DNA from: a bacterium
GTDB lineage: Bacteria > UBP15 > UBA6099 > DSWB01
Direction of reading: 5' to 3'
Assembly: GCA_020061125.1 (NCBI GenBank)
Contig: JAGUYV010000085.1
Span: 1-38,042, forward strand
DNA length: 38,042 nucleotides
The notes under the pieces are model-generated. The model was given only the letters and a program-made list of their open reading frames with translations, was not told the DNA's origin and searched no databases. Positions 16,141 through 22,153 of the stretch are shown in pieces (position 1 is the stretch's first letter; each line of letters starts with the position of its first letter). Position numbers and translations under genes: made by a program.

Positions 16141-16875
16141 TCAAGACCTGTCCGAGGGATTGTCGCCGCGAATGAAGCTGCCCCAGATGCGGGAGCGGCC
16201 GGGCGGGTTTTTCACGGGCTTGCGCAGGCTTTCCATTTCCTTGAGCTTTTCGAGAAGCTGCAGGATTTCCTGTTCTTTTTCCTTGATCACGGCGTCTTTG
16301 TGCCTGACTTCCTCGCGCAGCAGGGCCAGGCCGCGTTCGTTGGATATGATGGTGGCCTTGAGGGCTTCGGTTTCTTCGGCGCGGTTTTTTGTTCCGTGGA
16401 GCTGGGGCAGGGCGCGTTCGGATTTGGCGCTGGCGAGTTCCTGCTTGAGGTTTCGAATTTCGTCGCGCAGGGCGTTGTTTTCTTCATCGAGCTGTTCGGT
16501 CCGTCCTCGCAGGTCTTCGAGTTCTTCCAGGGTTTCATCTCTGGGGCCTTCGAGGGCCGACAGGCGGCGATCCATGTGTTCCAGGCGTTCGTTTATCTGG
16601 TCCAGCCCGGACTTGATTTCCAGCGCCAGGCCCGGGTCCGCGGCTGCGGCCAGCGGCTCGGGTTCGGATTCCTGAAGCAATGCTTCCACTTCTTTTTCGG
16701 GGATGAACCACACATTGCGGATTTTGTCCGCGCGGATCTTTCCGGACTGGATGTAACGCCTGATGGTTTTGGTGCTGACCTCGAGGCGGTCCGCGGCATC
16801 CTTGATGTCCACATAACCGGCCAGAGGCTGCGCCCTGCGGCTGTCGCTGTTGTCGAGTTGGGGCTGTGCCGGCAC
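16141..16875 (-). CDS. HTH_17/MerR-type HTH plus coiled-coil protein with conserved C-terminal tail (first of a tandem pair)
   Basis: The 244-residue product has an excisionase/MerR-type helix-turn-helix near residues 19-65 (YVDIKDAADRLEVSTKTIRR, then NVWFIPEKEVEALLQ) and then about 130 residues of heptad-like, Glu/Lys/Leu-rich sequence predicted as coiled coil. The end is RKPVKNPPGRSRIWGSFIRGDNPSDRS, a basic Pro/Arg linker followed by a short amphipathic segment. GTG 16875 is chosen because a GGGAGG site lies 5 bp before it; a TTG 30 bp upstream is also in frame but has no such site. It is followed by the related gene after 2 bp, so the two are co-translated. Confidence 0.85.
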   Translation of the reverse strand: MPAQPQLDNSDSRRAQPLAGYVDIKDAADRLEVSTKTIRRYIQSGKIRADKIRNVWFIPEKEVEALLQESEPEPLAAAADPGLALEIKSGLDQINERLEHMDRRLSALEGPRDETLEELEDLRGRTEQLDEENNALRDEIRNLKQELASAKSERALPQLHGTKNRAEETEALKATIISNERGLALLREEVRHKDAVIKEKEQEILQLLEKLKEMESLRKPVKNPPGRSRIWGSFIRGDNPSDRS

Positions 16876-16969
16876 TAGCGCCTCCCGGTGCGCGTTATGT
16901 TGCAATAGCTTGCGCGGGCGCCATGGCCCGCTTTTAAAGAATACTTCTTACTTGTATATAATCCACTGG

Positions 16970-16998
16970 ATATTAACAAATTTGCATACAGGCTTCAA
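16970..16998 (-). promoter_or_regulatory. Promoter of the tandem HTH/coiled-coil operon
   Basis: On the minus strand, TTGAAG (complement of 16993-16998), a 17-bp spacer and TAATAT (complement of 16970-16975) match a sigma70-type promoter, 95 bp before the GTG start. Confidence 0.65.
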
Positions 16999-17092
16999 GT
17001 TTGGTGCAATGGCGTCGCGGCAGAGCGGCGGCCGTCGCGTCCCGGCCCGCAGTTCGTCCCGGCGTTCACGGTGTCCCGCGCGCAATGTATTT

Positions 17093-17121
17093 TTGGCGGA
17101 TTTCCTTTGTTCTGCTATGAT
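17093..17121 (+). promoter_or_regulatory. Promoter of GT2 glycosyltransferase gene
   Basis: TTGGCG (17093-17098), a 17-bp spacer and TATGAT (17116-17121) with an upstream TGC (extended -10). It lies inside the longer open frame, which argues for the GTG start at 17158. Confidence 0.68.
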
Positions 17122-17157
17122 TTGAAACAAGTAACCGATCCGCAGGGAGAGCATGGC

Positions 17158-17925
17158 GTGATCTGGATCATTCTTCCCGCATACAATGAGGCCGCGTGCA
17201 TCGGCTCGCTTCTGGACAAGATTGACGCGGTGGGGCAGGGGTTTGCCGGCGGGTTTCGCGTGCTTGTGGTGGATGACGGCAGCGCAGACGGCACCGCGGA
17301 CATCGTGCGCGCGCACGGCCTGGCGCGCCGCGGCCTTGCGGATGTGACCGCGCATTCCCGAAACATGGGTCTGGGCGCGGCCATGGACACGGGCATCCGC
17401 GAGTTTATGGAGCGCAGCGCACCCGGAGACATCATGGTGACCATGGATGCCGACGATACGCACGAGCCGTCATTTATTCCCTCTCTTCTCGATGCCCTGG
17501 AACAGGGCGCGGATGTGGCCATTGCCTCGCGGTTTCAACCCGGAGGGCGCGAAGTAGGCGTGAGTTTTGGTCGCCGGGTGTTCAGCCGGGGCGTGCGCGT
17601 GTTCATGCGCTTCGTGGCGCCGGTTCCGGGCGTGCGCGACTACAGTTGCGGATACCGGGCTTACAAGCGATCGGCCCTGGAAGCCGGCCGCAAGGTCTTC
17701 GGGGACGCGCTTGCGGAATCCCGGCATTTTTCCATCATGGCCGAACTGTTGATCAAGCTGGCCGCGGCCGGCGCCGGATTCAGGGAAGTCCCGTTCACGC
17801 TGCGTTATGACAGAAAGCAGGGGCCGAGCAAAATTCGCATCAGCGCCACCCTGCGCGGGTATCTGGACCTTGTGCTCATGGCGCGGCGCGCGCGCGCGCA
17901 GGCCCGGGCCGCTCGCCTGCGATGA
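17158..17925 (+). CDS. Family 2 glycosyltransferase (DPM1/PgaC-like)
   Basis: The 255-residue product has a GT-A fold nucleotide-sugar transferase core: IILPAYNEAACIGSLL at the start, VVDDGSADGT near residues 37-46, and the divalent-metal motif MDADD near 96-100 (VTMDADDTHEP). The following CGYRAYKRSAL and FTLRYDRKQGPSKI segments match dolichol- or polyprenyl-phosphate mannose synthase-like enzymes. No membrane helix is visible. A GGGAGAG site precedes GTG 17158 and a promoter precedes that, so the longer ATG frame at 17071 is rejected. The sugar donor is unknown. It could supply a polyprenyl-phosphate sugar to the GT-C enzyme at 6825-8561, but that link is speculation. Confidence 0.85.
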   Translation: MIWIILPAYNEAACIGSLLDKIDAVGQGFAGGFRVLVVDDGSADGTADIVRAHGLARRGLADVTAHSRNMGLGAAMDTGIREFMERSAPGDIMVTMDADDTHEPSFIPSLLDALEQGADVAIASRFQPGGREVGVSFGRRVFSRGVRVFMRFVAPVPGVRDYSCGYRAYKRSALEAGRKVFGDALAESRHFSIMAELLIKLAAAGAGFREVPFTLRYDRKQGPSKIRISATLRGYLDLVLMARRARAQARAARLR

Positions 17926-17941
17926 TTTGATTCCGCAGCCT

Positions 17942-17970
17942 TTGAACAAAACGCGAATCGGGCTTATCAT
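17942..17970 (+). promoter_or_regulatory. Promoter of the LolA-like gene
   Basis: TTGAAC (17942-17947), a 17-bp spacer and TATCAT (17965-17970). The ATG at 18009 lies about 32 bp downstream of the expected start. Confidence 0.68.
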
Positions 17971-18008
17971 ATCTTCAGACACTGGAAAATTTGCGCACGG
18001 GGACATTT

Positions 18009-18782
18009 ATGACAATCCGCAAACAAGCCGTTATCTCCGCCCTGTTTATTGTGTTGGCTGGGGCCGTGCCGTGCGCACCGGCGCGGGCAGCGTCCCTGTC
18101 CGCACAGCAGGTTGTCGAAAAGCTCTTTCAGCGATTCAAGGAACAGAACATCCGCACCATGATGTACGAGGAAATTCGCACCGTGTCCAACAAGATGCGC
18201 GACAAGGGCGGGCAGGGCGGCATGATGACGCTGAACAGAGACAACGCCACGACTTATGTGATGCGATACTTCTACAAAGCGCCGGACCGGCACGGCTATC
18301 GCATGCTTTCCGAACCCGTTAAAAATTTCTGGCCCGGGCATCCCAGCCAGGAGAATGCCATCACCATGGATGAACGCTGGCTAGAGCGCGTCCGCGAGCA
18401 TTACGATGTGAGCCTGGCCGCGGATTTCGTGTACAAGGGCCGCCCGTGTTATACGCTCATTTTGAACCCCAAACCCGGCCAGGAATGGACCTTTCCCATG
18501 AGTTGGTATGTGGATAAGGAGAAGTTCCTGGTGCTGTCCGTGACGCACCTGGTGCGCAAAGGCCCCAAGAGCAGTTCCTTCACCACCGGAGAGATTACAT
18601 ATGGCCGCGTCCACGGGTTCCTCGTGCCAGTGAAAGCGCACTGGAAGACCACGGTGCGGGACATGCCATACCAGTTCGAGTTCCAGGTCCGCTATGAGAA
18701 CTATGTGTTCAACGCGCCGCTTGACGACAGTGTGTTCAAGAAAGAGCCAGCGCCCAAAGGCGCGTCGGGCGCTTCGGATTAA
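18009..18782 (+). CDS. LolA-like outer-membrane lipoprotein-sorting-type protein
   Basis: The 257-residue product has a signal peptide (positive N-region MTIRKQ, hydrophobic core AVISALFIVLAGAVPCA, AxA cleavage near ARAAS) and a C-terminal beta-rich domain of the outer-membrane lipoprotein-sorting type. Recognisable family features are the repeated YKAP(D/E)R...MLSEP, YTLIL(N/K)P and WYVDKEKFLVLSV strands, and the final NAPLDDSVFKKEP. Proteins of this fold carry lipids or lipoproteins in the periplasm; many are DUF1571 or LolA-related and have no tested role. ATG 18009 is chosen over an in-frame TTG upstream because it follows a promoter and begins the signal peptide. Monocistronic. Confidence 0.75.
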   Translation: MTIRKQAVISALFIVLAGAVPCAPARAASLSAQQVVEKLFQRFKEQNIRTMMYEEIRTVSNKMRDKGGQGGMMTLNRDNATTYVMRYFYKAPDRHGYRMLSEPVKNFWPGHPSQENAITMDERWLERVREHYDVSLAADFVYKGRPCYTLILNPKPGQEWTFPMSWYVDKEKFLVLSVTHLVRKGPKSSSFTTGEITYGRVHGFLVPVKAHWKTTVRDMPYQFEFQVRYENYVFNAPLDDSVFKKEPAPKGASGASD

Positions 18783-18835
18783 CAGTTCTGACGCTTTCTG
18801 ACTCCGACGATATCCATCGCCAGAAAAATCAGCGC

Positions 18836-18870
18836 AAAAAAAAGCCGGCCGATTCATATTTCGGCCGGTT
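18836..18870 (-). terminator. Rho-independent terminator of flagellin gene (minus strand)
   Basis: CCGGCCGA (18845-18852) and TCGGCCGG (18861-18868) form a perfect 8-bp stem; on the minus strand the hairpin is followed by a run of eight T (complement of A at 18836-18843). It lies 65 bp past the flagellin stop. Confidence 0.85.
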
Positions 18871-18934
18871 CAGGTGTGTCCTTATCTACAGATCCAGTCG
18901 GAAGTGAAGCCTGTGTCTGATGGCGTGCGCCGGG

Positions 18935-19933
18935 CTATCCGCCGCCCGCCTGTGATACGGCCTGCTTGGCCAGCTCCGGAGATAACCCGTCGTAAATGGC
19001 GTCAAGCAGATCAATGACGGCCAGAGGCTGAACATTGGCCTGTGCGGCCGCGGCCTGTGCGCTCTGGTTGAGAATCTGATTGCGCGACAGGCCCGTGATT
19101 TCATCGGCGAAGTCCGCATCCTCGACGCGCGACTTGCCTGCGGCGATGTTGATGTACTGGGCCTGAATGTCCTGTAGCGTGTGCTGGAGTTGGCGGTCTT
19201 GCACGCCCAGGCGCGCTCGGATGTCGCTGATGATATTCAGCTTGTCGTCGGACAGCGTGAGCAGGCTCTTGGCCTGATTCAGATACCCGTCTGCGTCCAT
19301 GAGGCCGTTGATGTTGTCCCAGGGAGGCACGCCCACGCCCAGGAAAAAGTCCGTGAAGGTCTGCCTGATGTCGTCAATGAAAATCTCGATTCTGTGAGTG
19401 GAGTCCGCGTCCGGCCCTACCTGCAGACACTCGCCGAATTCAAAGGAATCGTTGAACACCGGCTTTTCGCCGAATTCGGCGAATGGCTTGACCTTGTTGA
19501 AGAATTCGTCCTCGTCGCGCGTCATGACCCACAGGTGATACCCCATGGTGAGGATTTCCTTGTAGAGCCGGTTCATGTCGCTCGGGATGAGGTCGTTGGC
19601 GTTCTGCCCCGGATGCACGCTCAAGGCGGCCTGGTTGCTCATGCGCACGGACAGATCCCGGATGTTCAGAAGAACATTCTGGATGTCGTCCAGGTATCCA
19701 TCTACATAGCGGATGAGATTGATGCCGTCCTGAATGTTGTGCATGTTCACGAGCAGGCCGTTGACCTGGGCCTGCATGCCCTTGCTGATGGCAAGGCCCG
19801 AGGGGTCGTCCTGTCCGCGATTGATGCGCAGCCCGGATGCCATGCGTTCGGTTCTCTGCGAGAACTCGAGATTGAGCTGGCGCATGCGTTCGTGGGCGTC
19901 CAGGGCATAGAGGTTCGTGTTGATGCCCAGCAT
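18935..19933 (-). CDS. Flagellin, divergent, with C-terminal extension
   Basis: Flagellin forms the filament after export by the flagellar type III system. The 332-residue product begins INTNLYALDAHERMRQLNLEF and SGLRINRGQDDPSGLAISKGM, and has the C-terminal helical part DKLNIISDIRARLGVQDRQLQHTLQDIQAQ...SRVEDADFADEITGLSRNQILNQSAQAAAAQANVQPLAVI. The middle (residues about 130-240) is a variable domain with many acidic and aromatic residues. Canonical flagellins end near LSLLR; here about 25 more residues (LLDAIYDGLSPELAKQAVSQAGGG) follow. ATG 19933 has a GGGAGG site; the open frame's upstream part is not used. See the CsrA-site entries for regulation. Paralogous to 20383-21270. Confidence 0.9.
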   Translation of the reverse strand: MLGINTNLYALDAHERMRQLNLEFSQRTERMASGLRINRGQDDPSGLAISKGMQAQVNGLLVNMHNIQDGINLIRYVDGYLDDIQNVLLNIRDLSVRMSNQAALSVHPGQNANDLIPSDMNRLYKEILTMGYHLWVMTRDEDEFFNKVKPFAEFGEKPVFNDSFEFGECLQVGPDADSTHRIEIFIDDIRQTFTDFFLGVGVPPWDNINGLMDADGYLNQAKSLLTLSDDKLNIISDIRARLGVQDRQLQHTLQDIQAQYINIAAGKSRVEDADFADEITGLSRNQILNQSAQAAAAQANVQPLAVIDLLDAIYDGLSPELAKQAVSQAGGG

Positions 19934-19939
19934 GGCTTT

Positions 19940-19975
19940 ACCTCCCTGTAAATCTGAAAGCGAACTCCATTTCGC
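19940..19975 (-). promoter_or_regulatory. Two predicted CsrA sites in flagellin leader
   Basis: In the message, ACAGGGAGGU (complement of 19940-19949) matches the CsrA core ACANGGANGU at all ten positions and covers the Shine-Dalgarno sequence. Upstream, GCGAA-AUGGAG-UUCGC (19960-19975) forms a hairpin with GGA in the loop (8 of 10). The two GGA triplets are 23 nt apart, suiting a CsrA dimer. Confidence 0.7.
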
Positions 19976-20211
19976 CTGTGGCGCATCAGCCTGTGCGGAT
20001 GTGCGCCGCAAGGCTTGCGTCTTTTGCCGGAATTGAAGTGTCCTGCCGCAGATCCTCCCGAAGGCCTCATGCCTTCGGAAACAGATTGTTCAGCAAATGT
20101 CTTCCCGGCCTGTTCTGTTGCTGCTGCAATGCTGAAGAAAGAATCGCCGCGTCCAGCGGTGCATTCCCGCTCCGGCATGGGGCCATCGCGTATGCTACAG
20201 CCTTGCCTGTA

Positions 20212-20239
20212 TTATCGGACTACTTAAAGTAAAACTTGA
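20212..20239 (-). promoter_or_regulatory. Sigma-28-like flagellar promoter
   Basis: On the minus strand TCAAGTTT (complement of 20232-20239), a 12-bp spacer and TCCGATAA (complement of 20212-20219) resemble the sigma-28 consensus TAAAGTTT-N11-GCCGATAA. It sits about 280 bp before flagellin ATG 19933. Confidence 0.6.
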
Positions 20240-20311
20240 GATAAAATTAAAAATATTCTATTAATAAAGCCAATTTTTATTAAAGTGAATTGTCAGGTGC
20301 AAAGCAGCAAA

Positions 20312-20333
20312 GCCCGCCCCCGGAGGGACGGGC
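20312..20333 (-). terminator. Terminator of flagellin gene 20383-21270
   Basis: A 9-bp GC stem (20312-20320 with 20325-20333) has a C/A mismatch on plus that becomes a G-U pair on the minus transcript, so the hairpin favours the minus strand. It is followed there by a broken T-run (TTTGCTGCTTTG). Confidence 0.65.
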
Positions 20334-20382
20334 CGTATTGCTGAATGTGTTATTGCGTTGGGGTGGTGATGTGTGTTGCGCG

Positions 20383-21270
20383 TCAGCGCAGGAGCTGCAG
20401 GATGCTCTGGGGCTGCGCGTTTGCCTGGGCCAGGATGGCGGTGCCGCTCTGCTGGAGAATCTGCAGGCGTGTGAACTCGGAGATCTCCGTGGCCATGTCC
20501 GCGTCCCAGATGCGGCTCTTGGCGGCCGATATGTTGATGTCTTCGGCCTTGAGGTCGTCAATGATGTGGCCCAGGCGGCGTTCCTGGATGCCCAGGGAAG
20601 CCCTGATGTCGCTGACATAATTGATTGCGCTGTTGATGTAGTCAATGGCGACCCAGGCCATGGACAGCGCGCCGGCGCCGGCGTGGTTGCTGATCATGAG
20701 GCTGCCTGCATTGAGGAAGTTCGCGCCTCTGGTGCCGCTGATCATGAACAGTCCGCTGTTGTTCACGACATCAATTTCGATGGTCAGCCGATAGTTGGTT
20801 CCATTGTCTGGTCCGATTTGAAGCATCTGCGCATTTGTGCTCATGTAGCCGCCGGAGAAAAGCACCTTGGTGTTGAAAGTGACGGCTTGCGCCTTGCGCT
20901 GGAGTTCGTCTTTCAGGCTGCGCAGTTCCTGATTGATGCGCATGATGTCGCGGCTGGTGAGGGTGGCTTCGTTGGCCGCGCGCACGGCGAGGTCGCGCAT
21001 GCGCATCAGGATGTCGTGGGTCTCGGCCAGGGCGCCGTCCGCCGTGTGGATCAGGCTGATGCCGTCTTCGCCGTTCATGACCGCGGTGCGGATGCCGCCG
21101 ATCTGGGCCTCCATGCCCTTGGCGATGGCCAGTCCGGACGGGTCGTCCGCGCCCTTGTTGATGCGCAGACCCGAGGACAGCCTTTCCAGGGACTGTTTCA
21201 GCCCCAGGTTTGTCAATCTCAAGTTGTTGAGACCGATCAGTGCCGAGATGTTTGTGTTGATGATTGCCAT
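20383..21270 (-). CDS. Flagellin
   Basis: The 295-residue product is a standard short flagellin: MAIINTNISALIGLNNLRLTNLGLKQSLERLSSGLRIN at the N-terminus, GADDPSGLAIAKGMEAQIGG, and a canonical end SGTAILAQANAQPQSILQLLR. Between residues about 130 and 200 lies a short central region (MLQIGPDNGTNYRLTIEID) like that of small filament cores. It lies 449 bp upstream of the divergent flagellin on the same strand but has its own leader and terminator, so the two are separate units. The start ATG 21270 has an AGGGAGG site. No fliD, fliS, fliW or csrA gene is in the window. Confidence 0.95.
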   Translation of the reverse strand: MAIINTNISALIGLNNLRLTNLGLKQSLERLSSGLRINKGADDPSGLAIAKGMEAQIGGIRTAVMNGEDGISLIHTADGALAETHDILMRMRDLAVRAANEATLTSRDIMRINQELRSLKDELQRKAQAVTFNTKVLFSGGYMSTNAQMLQIGPDNGTNYRLTIEIDVVNNSGLFMISGTRGANFLNAGSLMISNHAGAGALSMAWVAIDYINSAINYVSDIRASLGIQERRLGHIIDDLKAEDINISAAKSRIWDADMATEISEFTRLQILQQSGTAILAQANAQPQSILQLLR

Positions 21271-21278
21271 TTTCTTAA

Positions 21279-21316
21279 TCCTCCCTGATTGGAGTGCTCC
21301 GGACCTCCATGTCCGG
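21279..21316 (-). promoter_or_regulatory. Two predicted CsrA sites in flagellin leader
   Basis: In the message, CCGGAC-AUGGAG-GUCCGG (21299-21316) is a hairpin whose loop carries GGA; ACAUGGAGGU within it matches the CsrA core at all ten positions. A second site, UCAGGGAGGA (complement of 21279-21288, 8 of 10), covers the Shine-Dalgarno. The GGA triplets are 24 nt apart. Confidence 0.7.
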
Positions 21317-21423
21317 TACCATGCTTGAGTCGTCTATGACTTCACTGGATACATCGTCAAATTTGTCCCAAACCTTTAGCTTTTTCCACAAAAAAAAGGC
21401 GCATCATTCTTGGGACGCGCGAA

Positions 21424-21457
21424 AAATCGCTTCATAAATGAAATATTTACTTAAAGT
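21424..21457 (-). promoter_or_regulatory. Possible flagellin promoter region with shared ACTTAAAGT motif
   Basis: A weak sigma-28-like -10 (AGCGATTT, complement of 21424-21431) lies 160 bp before the flagellin start. TACTTAAAGT at 21448-21457 is identical to 20221-20230 in the promoter region of the other flagellin. The spacing differs, so the role is uncertain. Confidence 0.3.
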
Positions 21458-21553
21458 GAATTCATGAAAATCTGTCTCATATTGCGCGGAATCCGCACAC
21501 TTGCATAAAAATCCAGTGATTCCGTGGGTGTTTTCCGATGCGGATTATGCGGA

Positions 21554-21886
21554 TTATCTGGATTCGGGCAGATAGTCCGGGCGCACCGGGGCGAAAACTT
21601 CCACGGCCAGCGAGTCTTCGAGGATCCGCGCACCGTGTTCCACATCTCCGGGGATGCACCATGTGTCTCCGGGGCCTGCTTCAAACTCGTCCTGTCCCAC
21701 CAGCAGCACAATGCGGCCGTAAATCAAAATACCGGTCTGTTCGTAAGGATGGCTGTGCCGGGGCAGTTCATGCCCTCCGCGCAGCCGGAACTCGGTCATG
21801 AGCGTCTTGTCTCCGTACACCGGGGTCTTGCGCTCCACACCATCAAATACCTTTATATATCCATGGTCCGTTTTTTTCTGAAACAT
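21554..21886 (-). CDS. Small cupin-domain protein
   Basis: The 110-residue product is a single cupin barrel. It shows the first cupin motif as RGGHELPRHSHPYEQTGILIYGRI, where the His residues and Glu would bind a metal, and the second as PGDTWCIPGDVEHGARIL. The likely start is ATG 21886 behind a GGAGGG site; the longer frame begins with unrelated residues. Cupins of this size bind small ligands or metals (e.g. Fe, Mn) and sometimes regulate or isomerise; no specific reaction can be assigned. A TATAAT (complement of 21970-21975) upstream could be its -10. It is divergent from clpB. Confidence 0.85.
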   Translation of the reverse strand: MFQKKTDHGYIKVFDGVERKTPVYGDKTLMTEFRLRGGHELPRHSHPYEQTGILIYGRIVLLVGQDEFEAGPGDTWCIPGDVEHGARILEDSLAVEVFAPVRPDYLPESR

Positions 21887-22040
21887 GCTTTTCCCTCCAG
21901 CGGTCTTTGGGGTATTGTGCGGCATTGTCAAGCAAACGGCATGAAACAACATTCGTTGATATGACATTTATTATATGCCTGTTCAATGTTTGTTAAAATA
22001 AACAATGTTTTTTGATTTCTAAAAAATATAATCAATTTAC

Positions 22041-22069
22041 TTGATATTATAGCACGCAACTAATATAAT
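22041..22069 (+). promoter_or_regulatory. Promoter of clpB
   Basis: TTGATA (22041-22046), a 17-bp spacer and a perfect TATAAT (22064-22069) in an AT-rich block 85 bp before the clpB ATG. Confidence 0.78.
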
Positions 22070-22094
22070 AAAAATGTAAATGCGGCATAGTGCT

Positions 22095-22112
22095 CAAACT
22101 GCATTCAGTTTG
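22095..22112 (+). promoter_or_regulatory. Perfect inverted repeat in the clpB leader
   Basis: CAAACTG-CATT-CAGTTTG forms a perfect 7-bp hairpin about 20 nt after the expected transcription start; flanking GCGG/CCGC could extend it. It is not a CIRCE element (TTAGCACTC-N9-GAGTGCTAA). It may be a heat-shock operator or an RNA structure that controls clpB translation. Confidence 0.5.
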
Positions 22113-22153
22113 CCGCTGGTTGTGTTCGTTATTTGCGGGAGGATCATAAAGCC

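Larger units (their letters stand above)
19934..20382 (-). other. Flagellin leader and inter-flagellin region
   Basis: This 449-bp gene-free stretch holds, in minus-strand order from high to low coordinate: the terminator of the upstream flagellin, an AT-rich block (20225-20285), a flagellar-type promoter and a leader of about 270 nt ending at ATG 19933. The leader contains a perfect hairpin (CCGAAGGC/GCCTTCGG, 20058-20078) and two predicted CsrA sites. No protein-coding frame is convincing. Confidence 0.7.

Noticed and set aside
17071-17157. Earlier ATG for the GT2 gene
   Set aside because: The promoter at 17093-17121 sits inside this stretch; GTG 17158 has its own ribosome site.
22095-22112. 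CIRCE/HrcA operator upstream of clpB
   Set aside because: The repeat is CAAACTG/CAGTTTG with a 4-bp spacer, which is not the CIRCE consensus.
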